DNA of 64,000 nt. Source: Akkermansia muciniphila (GTDB lineage Bacteria > Verrucomicrobiota > Verrucomicrobiia > Verrucomicrobiales > Akkermansiaceae). The notes under the pieces were generated by a model. The model ran no database searches and was not told the origin of the DNA. It worked only from the letters and a program-made list of their open reading frames with translations. The DNA lies in NCBI GenBank assembly GCA_945890645.1, contig CAMDCV010000014.1:27591-91590 (forward strand), written 5' to 3'. Shown piece by piece: positions 16,942-26,500 of this stretch. Positions within the stretch are counted from its first letter, which is position 1, and every line of letters begins with the position of its first letter. The position numbers and the translations under genes are program-made.

Positions 16942-17823
16942 TCACTCGATGTTCTGAACCTGCTCGCGGATTTTTTCCAATTCCGTTTTGGCAAGCACCA
17001 CTGCTTGTGCGATCGCAGAGTCCGATGCCTTGGACCCGATGGTGTTAAACTCGCGATGAATTTCTTGGCATAGAAAATCAAGTGCTCGGCCGGGCGCTTC
17101 ACTTTCTTCCAGATACTGATGAAATTTTGCCAAGTGACAATCCAGACGTGTGATCTCTTCACTCACATCGCAGCGATCCGCAAACAGCGCGATTTCTTTG
17201 CAAACGCGCTCGTCCTCCGCAGAGATGGGACAATCCAGATCCGCCAGACGTTTGCGAAGCGTTTCGGCTTGCTTCGCGGCTCTGCCTGCGGCGGCACTTT
17301 CGATTTGTTTTAGAGTGTTCTCTAACACCTGCAAGCGCTGCAAAAAATCCTGCAACAGTGTCTGCCCCTCCTGACGACGCGCTTCTTGAAAATGCGCCAT
17401 CGCTTCATGAAGCGCCGGCTCTATCACTTCCCACGCTTGCTCTACTTCCAATGCAGACTCTTGCACACGAATGATGCCAGGCACGCGCAGGAAGTCCGAA
17501 GCACCCGGCACAATGTCCCGACCCGTTTCTAACGAAATTTTCCGATAAGCTTCCTCCAAGGCTCGCACCATACTAAGGTCCACATCCAATGGCCCCGCAT
17601 CCGCCGCCACGCGGGTGACATGCAAGGTCACTTGCAATCGACCACGGCTAATGCACTGCAAGGCAAACTGCCGAATTCGCGGCTCTAACGTGCTGAGATC
17701 GCGCGAGGCAGAAAAGGCAAGTTCCGCCTGCTTGCGATTGACCGAAGACAATTCAACGGTGGCATGGTACAAAGGGCTATGGTGCGTGCTGCGACCAAAG
17801 CCAGTCATCGAGTGAATCGGCAT
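16942..17823 (-). CDS. yicC: YicC/YloC family endoribonuclease-like protein
   Basis: 293 residues from ATG 17823. It begins with the family hallmark SMTGFGR. The N-terminal YicC domain (to about 160) and the C-terminal DUF1732 domain are both complete, the latter with LDFLCQEIHREFNTIGSK and the terminal KTELEKIREQVQNIE. Family members are reported as Mn-dependent endoribonucleases involved in RNA turnover. Upstream ATG codons (17835, 17874) are not supported by family length. In other bacteria yicC often precedes gmk; here it does not. Confidence 0.9.
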   Translation of the reverse strand: MPIHSMTGFGRSTHHSPLYHATVELSSVNRKQAELAFSASRDLSTLEPRIRQFALQCISRGRLQVTLHVTRVAADAGPLDVDLSMVRALEEAYRKISLETGRDIVPGASDFLRVPGIIRVQESALEVEQAWEVIEPALHEAMAHFQEARRQEGQTLLQDFLQRLQVLENTLKQIESAAAGRAAKQAETLRKRLADLDCPISAEDERVCKEIALFADRCDVSEEITRLDCHLAKFHQYLEESEAPGRALDFLCQEIHREFNTIGSKASDSAIAQAVVLAKTELEKIREQVQNIE

Positions 17824-18002
17824 CGCCGTCAGCATAGAGTTGCCCAATGCACAACTCCACACCATTTTTTGCATTTGTAGAGGATTGCAGAATTTCGTGC
17901 GTATCCGCCATCAATGACTCATCATTTCAAGAACAGCGTTCGCCTTGATAGACTCTGATTTGGCTTGCGCTGATGATAGAGCTTCCCTATGAACAGCCGC
18001 AC

Positions 18003-18611
18003 ATGAGCTCTTCGATGCACCTCTATGAACGCTTACAACTCTTCCCGACGGGCCTGGCGCTCGGCGTGTTTTTGATTGTAGCTCATGCATTTCTGTTACT
18101 AAAGACAGAGACTTGTCAGAATTTCCTGCGCAAATTTCCCCGAAATCAAAAGCTTGGTCAGGTTCTTTTGGGGATTGGTATGTTCTGGTTCTGGCTACTG
18201 ATCGCACCCGAAGGCAATGGCTTTATCAGTTTTCTTGCGATGGATATGACAGAATTTAACGCCGCGAAACCGATCTTACGCTTCTTGTTGCCGATTATTT
18301 TTGTGCTGGTCGCCATGTCGATCACGGAATTCCTTTCGGTGCGAGCCTTTGGTATGCTAGGGCTCTTAGTGGCCCAGCCATTGCTGGAAGCCGCTTTCCT
18401 TCGCGAACCAAGTAGCCGTTTGCTTATCCCGATTTGGGCCTACGCGCTTGTTACGGCCTCGCTCTTTTGTGTGGGAATGCCGTTTTTGTTCCGCGATGCG
18501 GTGACTTGGGTATCCGCCAACTCTGCTCGATGGAAGGCTTTTTGTGGCGCGGGAGTGCTCTATGGCGTGGCGATCATTGTCTGCGCTTTTAGTTTTTGGC
18601 GCGGCCAATAA
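18003..18611 (+). CDS. polytopic membrane protein of unknown function
   Basis: 202 residues from ATG 18003; an upstream in-frame start at 17973 adds ten unconvincing residues. Five or six membrane segments are visible, with short loops and few charged residues. No recognised motif. It precedes the Fur-type regulator by 69 bp, in a region that carries the regulator's presumed operator. Confidence 0.6.
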   Translation: MSSSMHLYERLQLFPTGLALGVFLIVAHAFLLLKTETCQNFLRKFPRNQKLGQVLLGIGMFWFWLLIAPEGNGFISFLAMDMTEFNAAKPILRFLLPIIFVLVAMSITEFLSVRAFGMLGLLVAQPLLEAAFLREPSSRLLIPIWAYALVTASLFCVGMPFLFRDAVTWVSANSARWKAFCGAGVLYGVAIIVCAFSFWRGQ

Positions 18612-18628
18612 TTTTTAGTAATAAAAAT

Positions 18629-18641
18629 AAGAATCATTCTT
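18629..18641. promoter_or_regulatory. Fur/PerR-like palindromic operator
   Basis: AAGAAT-C-ATTCTT is a perfect 6-1-6 palindrome set in an AT-rich tract, 39 bp before the regulator's ATG. It has the size and AT-rich arms of Fur-family boxes (GATAAT-n-ATTATC type). Autoregulation and control of the suf genes behind it are inferred. Confidence 0.5.
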
Positions 18642-18652
18642 GATTTCTGGCG

Positions 18653-18682
18653 ATGTTGGGCTAGTTTTCGCCCTCCCAACAT
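18653..18682 (+). promoter_or_regulatory. hairpin enclosing the regulator's start codon
   Basis: ATGTTGGG (18653-18660) and CCCAACAT (18675-18682) are perfect 8-bp complements around a 14-nt loop. The last two bases of the right arm are the first two bases of the ATG start codon. If it forms in the mRNA it would hide the start. A role in translational control is inferred. Confidence 0.45.
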
Positions 18683-19109
18683 GGTCAGCAACACACAAGA
18701 TACCCCCAAACCGGACGATTTCCCTCAGGAAATCAATGGCTTGCGCATGACCCGGCAACGTCGGGAAGTATACAAGTCGCTGATGGCAAATCGCGTTCAC
18801 CCGACAGCACAAGACGTGTTTCTCGAAGTGAAGGACAAGCTTCCCCAGATTTCCCTAGCGACCGTTTACAACTGCCTCGAAGCTCTCACGCAGCACGGCA
18901 TCATTCGCCAAGTGCATTTTGATCGCGAGTCCTGCCGCTATTGCCCGAACCTCCACGAGCACGGCCACTTTCACGATCAGTCCACTGGAAAAATCCACGA
19001 CATTACATTCAAACCGGGCGTCAGGCTCGAAGATGTGCTCGAACTCCCACCCGGCACGACCATTTCCAACATCGAACTCACCCTGCGCGGCATCATTGCC
19101 AATCACTAA
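18681..19109 (+). CDS. Fur family transcriptional regulator, atypical metal site
   Basis: 142 residues. The winged-helix part is typical: [20 protein letters not shown], and [13 protein letters not shown] as recognition helix. The dimerisation part has the His cluster [11 protein letters not shown], but where most Fur and PerR proteins have a CxxC zinc site after the His cluster, this protein reads [10 protein letters not shown]. Only Cys-85 and Cys-88 (CRYC) lie just before. The lost CxxC is seen in some Fur relatives such as Irr. It is 11 bp upstream of sufC, so control of Fe-S assembly by iron, heme or peroxide is the likely role. Confidence 0.85.
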   Translation: MVSNTQDTPKPDDFPQEINGLRMTRQRREVYKSLMANRVHPTAQDVFLEVKDKLPQISLATVYNCLEALTQHGIIRQVHFDRESCRYCPNLHEHGHFHDQSTGKIHDITFKPGVRLEDVLELPPGTTISNIELTLRGIIANH

Positions 19110-19120
19110 CATTCTCCATT

Positions 19121-19873
19121 ATGTCCTTACTCATCGAAAATCTGCACGCCACCCTCGAAGACGGCACCCCCATCCTCAACGGTGTAAACCTTGAAATTCC
19201 CGCTGGCGAAGTCCATGCCATCATGGGCCCCAACGGCTCGGGCAAGTCAACGCTGTCGAAAGTGATTGCTGGTCACGAAGGCTACCTCGTTACCGCGGGC
19301 TCGGTGACCTTGGATGGCGTTGATCTGTTAGAGATGGACATCGATCAACGCTCGCGCGCTGGTGTGTTTCTCGCCTTCCAGTATCCCGCCGAAGTTCCGG
19401 GTGTATCGAATGCCAATTTTATCCGCGCCGCGCTGCAAGCTCGGTTGCCTAAAGGCCAAGACATTGATGCCGTCGGCTACTACAAAAATCTCTACGCAAA
19501 AATGGATTTGTTAGAGATGGATCGCAAATTCACCGCACGCTCCGTCAACGAAGGCTTTTCTGGTGGTGAGAAAAAACGCAACGAGATCCTGCAACTCATG
19601 ATGCTCGAGCCGAAGTATTCCATCCTTGATGAGACTGACTCTGGCCTCGACATTGATGCGCTAAAAATCGTCGCCAAAGGGGTAAACGCCATGCGTTCTC
19701 CTGATCGCGGCTTCCTGATGATCACTCACTACCAGCGACTGCTCGACTACATCGCACCAGACTACGTGCACGTCATGTCTGCGGGACAGATCGTTCGTTC
19801 CGGTGGCCCCGACCTCGCGCTTGAGCTCGAAGAGCACGGCTACGACTTCTTAAAAGAACTGACACCAGCGTAA
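19121..19873 (+). CDS. sufC: Fe-S cluster assembly ATPase SufC
   Basis: 250 residues from ATG 19121. It is a soluble ABC-type ATPase that drives the SufBCD scaffold. Walker [10 protein letters not shown] is at 36-44, the SufC-specific signature [11 protein letters not shown] at 146-156, and Walker [13 protein letters not shown] at 166-177. The SufC-type [14 protein letters not shown] follows the Q-loop. The gene lies directly behind the Fur-type regulator, in the order C-B-D rather than the commoner B-C-D. Confidence 0.95.
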   Translation: MSLLIENLHATLEDGTPILNGVNLEIPAGEVHAIMGPNGSGKSTLSKVIAGHEGYLVTAGSVTLDGVDLLEMDIDQRSRAGVFLAFQYPAEVPGVSNANFIRAALQARLPKGQDIDAVGYYKNLYAKMDLLEMDRKFTARSVNEGFSGGEKKRNEILQLMMLEPKYSILDETDSGLDIDALKIVAKGVNAMRSPDRGFLMITHYQRLLDYIAPDYVHVMSAGQIVRSGGPDLALELEEHGYDFLKELTPA

Positions 19874-19911
19874 CACGCCAGTTGGCTCTCAATTTCTAAC
19901 ATCTTTTTACT

Positions 19912-21351
19912 ATGTCTCTCGATCTCCTTCCTGAAACTCTCGACACCGAAACCGCCGAAGCCGTCAATATCGACCGCTCCATCGGTGACTTCACCTTTCC
20001 TGAACGCAATAAATTTGATGCGGGTCGTGGTCTCTCGGAAAAAACGGTGGACTACATCTGCGACGTCAAAAACGATCCACAATGGGTGCGCGAGTTCCGC
20101 CACCGCGCGCTGAAAGTTTTCCGCGATAAACCCATGCCTACCAACTGGGCAACGGAGGATCTCAATAACATTGACTTCGATCAGATCCGCTATTATCTCT
20201 CCGATGGAGAAAAGCCCAAGCGCTCATGGGACGATGTACCCGCGGATGTGTTAGAGACCTTTGAACGTCTCGGCATCCCGCAGCAAGAGCGCGCGTTCCT
20301 CGCCGGCGTGGAAGCGCAGTTCGATTCGGAAGCGGCCTACTCGAACGTCAAAGAAGAACTCAGCAAACAAGGAGTGATCTTTGTCAACTCGGCTGAGGGT
20401 TTAAAAGAACACGAAGAAATTTTCCGACCCTGGTTCGGCAAAGTCATTCCTACGGGCGACAACAAATTTTCCGCTCTTAACTCGGCGGTGTTTTCCGGTG
20501 GTTCGTTTATCTACATACCCAAGGGCTTAAAACTCAAGCAACCGCTCCAGGCGTATTTCCGCATCAACTCGGAATCGTTTGGTCAATTCGAGCGTACCCT
20601 CATCATCGCCGACGAAGGCTCGGAGATTATGTACATGGAAGGCTGCACCGCACCGAAATTCGAGACCGCTACCTTGCACTCAGCGGTGGTGGAATTGGTC
20701 GCACTGAAAGGTGCCAAAATCCAATACGTAACCGTGCAAAACTGGTCGTCGAACGTGTTTAACCTCGTCACCAAACGCGGTATCGCAATGGAAGATGCGG
20801 AAGTGCGTTGGATCGATTGCAACATCGGTTCTCGTCTCACCATGAAATATCCGGGCGTGGTGATGAAAGGTCGTCGCGCTCGCGGCGAAGTGATTTCCAT
20901 CGCCTTGGCGAACACCGGCCAGCACCAAGATACCGGAGCCAAAATGATACACGCCGCCGATGAAACTACTAGCAACGTAGTATCTAAATCAATCTCCGTG
21001 GGCACGGGTCGTTCGACTTATCGCGGTCAAGTGCACATCCCTAAACACCTCAAGGGGTGCAAGAACAACACCGAGTGCGATGCCCTTTTGATCAACACAA
21101 AATCGCGCACCGATACCTACCCGGCCATCACCGTAAAAGGCAATCAACACGCTACGCAGCACGAGGCCAGCGTCAGTCAGGTCTCGCAAGAAATGCTTTT
21201 CTACATGATGCAGCGCGGCATCAGCGAAGGCGCAGCCATGTCACTCGCGGTCAACGGTTTCATCAACGACCTCGTGCGCGAGTTCCCGATGGAATACAGC
21301 GTCGAACTCAAGCGCCTGATCGACCTCGAGATGGAAGGTAGCGTTGGATAA
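19912..21351 (+). CDS. sufB: Fe-S cluster scaffold protein SufB
   Basis: 479 residues, the usual length. It forms the SufBC2D complex on which Fe-S clusters are built. The conserved N-terminal region ([16 protein letters not shown]), [17 protein letters not shown], the beta-helix core with EGCTAP, and the C-terminal [24 protein letters not shown] are all present. A Cys in [14 protein letters not shown] matches the functionally important SufB region. It starts 38 bp after sufC and shows no clear Shine-Dalgarno. Confidence 0.96.
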   Translation: MSLDLLPETLDTETAEAVNIDRSIGDFTFPERNKFDAGRGLSEKTVDYICDVKNDPQWVREFRHRALKVFRDKPMPTNWATEDLNNIDFDQIRYYLSDGEKPKRSWDDVPADVLETFERLGIPQQERAFLAGVEAQFDSEAAYSNVKEELSKQGVIFVNSAEGLKEHEEIFRPWFGKVIPTGDNKFSALNSAVFSGGSFIYIPKGLKLKQPLQAYFRINSESFGQFERTLIIADEGSEIMYMEGCTAPKFETATLHSAVVELVALKGAKIQYVTVQNWSSNVFNLVTKRGIAMEDAEVRWIDCNIGSRLTMKYPGVVMKGRRARGEVISIALANTGQHQDTGAKMIHAADETTSNVVSKSISVGTGRSTYRGQVHIPKHLKGCKNNTECDALLINTKSRTDTYPAITVKGNQHATQHEASVSQVSQEMLFYMMQRGISEGAAMSLAVNGFINDLVREFPMEYSVELKRLIDLEMEGSVG

Positions 21352-21390
21352 GCTGTTATCGTCCATTGCAAATTTTTGATTTTTTCTGCC

Positions 21391-22686
21391 ATGCCTACTG
21401 CCATTTCGTTACCATCGATTCTCGACAAACCTGTATCCACTTCAGCGATCTTGCCGGAGTGGTTCGCGACAGCCCAAGCGGATGCTTGGAAACAATTCCA
21501 GACTCTGCCCGCACCAAAACGCGGTGACGAGCCATGGCGTTTTTCTACGATTTCGGCGCTAGATTTTTCTGCTTTTACAAGAACAGAATTTCGTGGCGAT
21601 GCGAGTGAATGGATTGCGCGTTCGAAAGGTGTAGCCACTGCCGCCGCGATTCTGATATTCGTCAATGATCAGCTCGTACACGCGGAAAACAAGGTGCCGG
21701 ATGGCGTGATTTGCCTGCCTTTGGCCGAGGCATTGATCGCGCATGCTGATCTGGTTAAGCAATATTTCATGCGTCACCCGGTGACTCTTGGCTCGGCAAA
21801 ATTCAGCGCCCTCCATGCCGCACATTTGAGCAATGGTGTGTTTCTCTTCGTCCCTGCTGGTGTCGCTATCGCTGATCCCGTGCAGATCTTTCATTGGGTC
21901 GATGGACAGCACAATACCATCTTGCCCCACACGTTGATCGTTACGGGTGAAGGTGCATCGGTGCGAGTCATCGAAACTTTTCAATCGACGAATGAGCGCG
22001 CCGCGACTCTCACGATTGCGGTCAATGACTTGATTGCGGAAAAAAAATCCACACTCGATTATGTCCTAATCCAGGCGCTGAATGAGAAAAGCAAAATCAT
22101 TTCGATCAATGCGAGTGATGTTGCCGCGGCGGCTACTTCCACGAGTTTCCTACTGAGCACGGGTGCCGAATGGGCGCGCAGCGAATCAATCTCACGCCTA
22201 ACGGGCGAAGAAGCTCGTTCCTACATGCTTGCCGTCTCGGTTCCGAACGATGAACAGGAATACGATCAACGAACCTTCCAACATCACATTTCTCCGGGTG
22301 CGTATTCGGATTTGTTATACAAAAATTCTCTTTACGATGAAGCCCGCACGATTTTCTCCGGCTTGATTTCTGTCGATGAAGGAGCCCACCGCACCGATGC
22401 CTATCAGACTTGCCGCAACTTGCTCATGTCGAACGCCTGCGAAGCGAATTCGATGCCTGGTCTAGAGATCAATGCCGACGATGTGAAATGCAGTCACGGC
22501 AGCACCAGCGCCCAGATCAGTGACGATGAAATTTTCTACCTTCGCGCCCGTGGTATCGATTCAGAAACCGCACGACAACTCATCGCGCGTGGCTTTTCCA
22601 TCGAAGTGATTTCCCGCCTCAATCACGAGCCAATAGAAGAGCTTGTTCTGAGCTATCTCGATCAGAAATTTTCGACACTTCGTTGA
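21391..22686 (+). CDS. sufD: Fe-S cluster assembly protein SufD
   Basis: 431 residues from ATG 21391; the frame opens at a TTG 15 bp earlier, which is less likely. It is a SufB paralogue and the third member of the complex. The beta-helix core holds GVFLFVPAGVAIADPVQ and the C-terminal part holds KCSHGSTSAQISDDEIFYLRARG, with the conserved His of SufD. No sufS, sufE or sufU follows, so the cysteine desulfurase must be elsewhere in the genome. Confidence 0.93.
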   Translation: MPTAISLPSILDKPVSTSAILPEWFATAQADAWKQFQTLPAPKRGDEPWRFSTISALDFSAFTRTEFRGDASEWIARSKGVATAAAILIFVNDQLVHAENKVPDGVICLPLAEALIAHADLVKQYFMRHPVTLGSAKFSALHAAHLSNGVFLFVPAGVAIADPVQIFHWVDGQHNTILPHTLIVTGEGASVRVIETFQSTNERAATLTIAVNDLIAEKKSTLDYVLIQALNEKSKIISINASDVAAAATSTSFLLSTGAEWARSESISRLTGEEARSYMLAVSVPNDEQEYDQRTFQHHISPGAYSDLLYKNSLYDEARTIFSGLISVDEGAHRTDAYQTCRNLLMSNACEANSMPGLEINADDVKCSHGSTSAQISDDEIFYLRARGIDSETARQLIARGFSIEVISRLNHEPIEELVLSYLDQKFSTLR

Positions 22687-22732
22687 GAAGCAGATGGCTT
22701 GCTCCTTCGTGAAAACTGGCTAGGGTATTTCT

Positions 22733-23500
22733 GTGAATGAGGGGCCTGAGGCAATATTGGAATTTTCCGTGATCGATGAGAGTGAAGACTACATCGTCAT
22801 TGCGAAGCCTGCGCCGCTGATCGTTCATCCCTCGAACGGGCGGGTAGAACCGACATTGTTATGCGGTCTCGAGGGATTGTTAGCATTTGAAATCGCGAAT
22901 GGCCACAAGCCTGCGATCATCACGCGGCTTGACCGTGAAACCAGTGGGTTGGTGTTAGTCGCGAAGCACACGGATGCCGCACGACAACTGGCAATGAGTT
23001 TGCAAAACCGGCGTGCAGAAAAAGAATATCTCGCGATTGTGCACGGTCATCCGGAGTGGGAGGAAATCGAAGTCGATCAACCAATCATCCGTCAGGGCCT
23101 AGTGCAGGAAAGCGCGATCTGGCTGAAACGCACTGTGCATCCACAGGGACGAGAAAGTTTCACGCAGTTTCGTTGCCTTCGTCGTTGGGAAAATGCGCGT
23201 GGTCGTTTCAGCGAAATTTCCTGTCTGCCACTGACGGGGCGAACGCACCAGATCCGCGTGCATCTCGCGCATCTCGGCTATGCGATCGTGGGCGACAAAA
23301 TTTATGGCGCAGAGGAAAGTACATTTCTGGAATTCATCGAAACTGGGTGGACCGAAGCGCTTCGCGAACGCATGATGCTGCCCCGACAAGCCTTGCATGC
23401 CTTGCGATTGAGCCTGCCGTGGCAGGGACAAGTGCGCGAGTGGAGTTGCCCGCTCGCCCGTGACATGATCGAATTTCGAGATGACACGAGCGACGGATAA
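22733..23500 (+). CDS. RluA-family RNA pseudouridine synthase
   Basis: 255 residues starting at GTG. It isomerises uridine to pseudouridine in rRNA or tRNA. The catalytic motif TRLDRETSG has Asp-67; HPSNG and LTGRTHQIRVHLAHLGYAIVGDKIYG are the usual RluA motifs. There is no N-terminal S4 domain, so it resembles the shorter RluA/RluE/TruC group; the exact target is not predictable. It is 46 bp after sufD and convergent with the giant cytochrome gene. Confidence 0.88.
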   Translation: MNEGPEAILEFSVIDESEDYIVIAKPAPLIVHPSNGRVEPTLLCGLEGLLAFEIANGHKPAIITRLDRETSGLVLVAKHTDAARQLAMSLQNRRAEKEYLAIVHGHPEWEEIEVDQPIIRQGLVQESAIWLKRTVHPQGRESFTQFRCLRRWENARGRFSEISCLPLTGRTHQIRVHLAHLGYAIVGDKIYGAEESTFLEFIETGWTEALRERMMLPRQALHALRLSLPWQGQVREWSCPLARDMIEFRDDTSDG

Positions 23501-23507
23501 GTTCCAA

Positions 23508-26500
23508 TCAATTGCGGGGCTTAAATGCCGCGCCGAGACAAACAACGGCCCATAGGCCAAAGAGCCCCACGGCCCATAAAGGCAGACCGATGCGATCGCT
23601 CAGGCTGAGCACGATAGGTGCGACATTTACTGCAGCTGTACCATCACCACTGACAGGTGCTGCCACAACCGGCGCGACAGGTGTTGTAAGTTCCGCGGCG
23701 GTAATCATCGGTTTGCCGACTTCGGTGCGCAGGGCGGCGACTTGATCGGCAGTCACAGCGCTGGCCTTATTACCGAAACTGTTGCGAATGAAGGTAAGAA
23801 CGGCCGCAATTTGTTCATCATTTTGGTGCGCTTGCGGAGGCATGATGAGGTTATACTCAGTGCCCTTGACCTTGATCGGTCCTTGCAGGCCCCGCAATTG
23901 AATGAGAATCAGATTTTCTACTGGTCCCGTAACCCATTCAGAGCCCGCGAGGGGAGGACCAACACCGGCGGCGCCACCACCGTCCATGCCGTGACAGGCC
24001 ATGCACGCCGCGTATTGTGTTTTGCCGAGTGCCATCATCTCGGGAGTAGGCTCGGCTGCAGCCGCAGTGACGGGCGCTGCGGCAGCTGGTGCTACTGCGG
24101 TGGGTGCTGCTGCAGCTGGCACTTCAGCGGCGGCAGGTGCAGCGACGGGTTGGACGGGAGTCGCTACTGGAGTTGCTGCGGCAACTTCTTTCACCGGTTC
24201 CGTGAGCGTTTGACTGATTAACATAGGAACAACTTTTTTTTCGCTCTTCTTCATTTTCGCCGCTTTGTTCAAGCTTGTTAACCAAGCGACCAAGTCACGG
24301 GCTTCGCGAGGCTTGAGCAATCCAGTCATTGGCGGCATCGCAGAGATTGGCGGGGTCATTTCCTTAATGTCAGCACGTTTGACACGAGTAATCGTCTCAC
24401 CCACATCAACGTCGATCGAGTCCTTAGTTGCCGCTGCCAAGATGCCGCCTATGGATTTGCCATCGCTCAGTGTGACCGATACCACACCAAAACCATCAGC
24501 CACCTTGGCACCCGGGACCATCATGGATTCTAACATAAACCGGTGATCGCCACGCAAACCAATACCCGCGAGATTCGGTCCGGCCTCCCCACCGGCTTCG
24601 TGGCCCTCACCCGCGCGATGACAGCGCATGCACTCGGCAGGGTGAGACAAATAAATTTGTTCCCCTCGTTTCGCGTCGCCTCCTTCAAGAGCAATGGTCC
24701 ATGCAGCCAGCGGATCATCCGCAGCGAGGGAAGATTTCCATGCGGCCACGGCAGTTTTGACCGAATCCTCGGTGCGTGCTTCCGCAGTCTCTAACAATTC
24801 GATGGCGTAGGGCAGTGCACCTTTCGCAGAGGTGAGTTCTTTAACACCGGCAGCTATGTAGTCAGCAGCGGCAACGCCGGGGACTTTCGCTAGCAAGGTC
24901 CACGCACCCTGTGAAAGTGCAGGCTGATTTTTTTCCAATGCCGATTGAATTGGTGCGAGGGCCATTTCCGGTTGGCTCGACACGATGGCCGTCAAGGCGG
25001 CGATCGCAAGTGGGGCATCGGAATCAGCAGCCCATCGAGTGAGAGCAGTATTCATGTCGGGTGCCTTCGATTGCACGAAAAGCTCAAGAGCTTTGGCGCG
25101 AGCTTTGCCGGGGAGTGTGGCATTATCGATGATCGCTTGCATATCCGCAGAGGTCAGTGCATCGAGATTCAAGTGATATTGATCCACCAAGCCGAGAGCG
25201 CTGGCGAGGGTATCGCCACTAGCACGGATTAAGTCAGGAAGACCTTTTTCCAGCACCTGTTTGATTTCATCAGCCGAACGCTCAGGCAGTGGTGCCCAGA
25301 AGCCAATGGATTGATCGACAGGAAATGGTTTAGGCCAATTCGCAAGAAGGCGGATGGCTTCCAGGCGTACTTTAACGGGTAGTTCCTGAGCGGCAGCAGC
25401 GGACAGCAGGCGCGCGGCATTCACCTGGCCACCTAGACGGTAGGCACTGTGAAGGATGCGACGCCACATCATTTCCGTGCGCTCGACGCCCGTAGTTTTC
25501 TCTAACAATTCTGCCACTGCAGGGCGCGACGTTTCGAGGAAAAGATCGTGAATCGCGCGAATCGCTTCGTCGGCCACCCGTGGTGTGACATCGGTCACAA
25601 ACTCTTGTAACAGTGGGCTCTTGATGCGGCGAAGTGCCACCACCATCGCAAGGCGCGCGGAAGGATCCGTCTCGGCACGTAGTGCGTTGAATTGCTGCTC
25701 CGGCAAAATTTCCGCAAGGGCATAGGCACCCGCATGACGCAAGAACGGATCCTGATCCTGATTCGCTTTGAGCATCTCGACAATCTGCGGTGCCAAGAAC
25801 GAAGATTTTTGTTTGGCAATCAATAGCGCTGCATGAAAAGCAACGCGCTTCGATTCATCTTTGAGTAGACCACCAATGGGCAACGAGGCAACAGGAAGGT
25901 TTTTCACATCGGCCAGCATGCGCAGTGCCTGCGTGCGAGTTTCCGCATCGGGATCCTTCAGCAAAGGAGTGAGTAAATCCGTTGCCTGCTTGATCTTGGA
26001 GGCATCCGGTAATGAAGCAAAACCATCGGCATTGGGAGCGGAGGTGATGCCACGACGAGCGATGATGCCGATGCCCCAGATCGAATGCAGGCGCTCGACT
26101 TCACTGCGCGATTGCAGACCAGTTTGGAAAAACGATAGCCCATCTTGGCGACGGGTGAGTTCGATTTGCGCACGCAGGCGCACGCGCATGTCGGGATGAG
26201 CCAGCATTGTGGCCAACTCTGCTGAAGGGCGTTGGGTGAAACCCTCCGCAAACCATTGCTTGGTTTGTTTCACCGCATCAGCACGATACATGTTATCGCC
26301 CGCATCTAACGAATAAATGCGACCATCATCATGCGAAGTCCAACCGCCGATGAAATCAGCGACAACGAGTTTCCCATCGTAAGAGTATTCGACGTCAGTA
26401 GCAGCAACACCCCAATTGAATTCACGCGCATCGACCAACTTCATGCCTGCGCCTTCCGAGGCCACAGCAAAGGAATAAATCCCGGACTTCGAAGCGCCAC

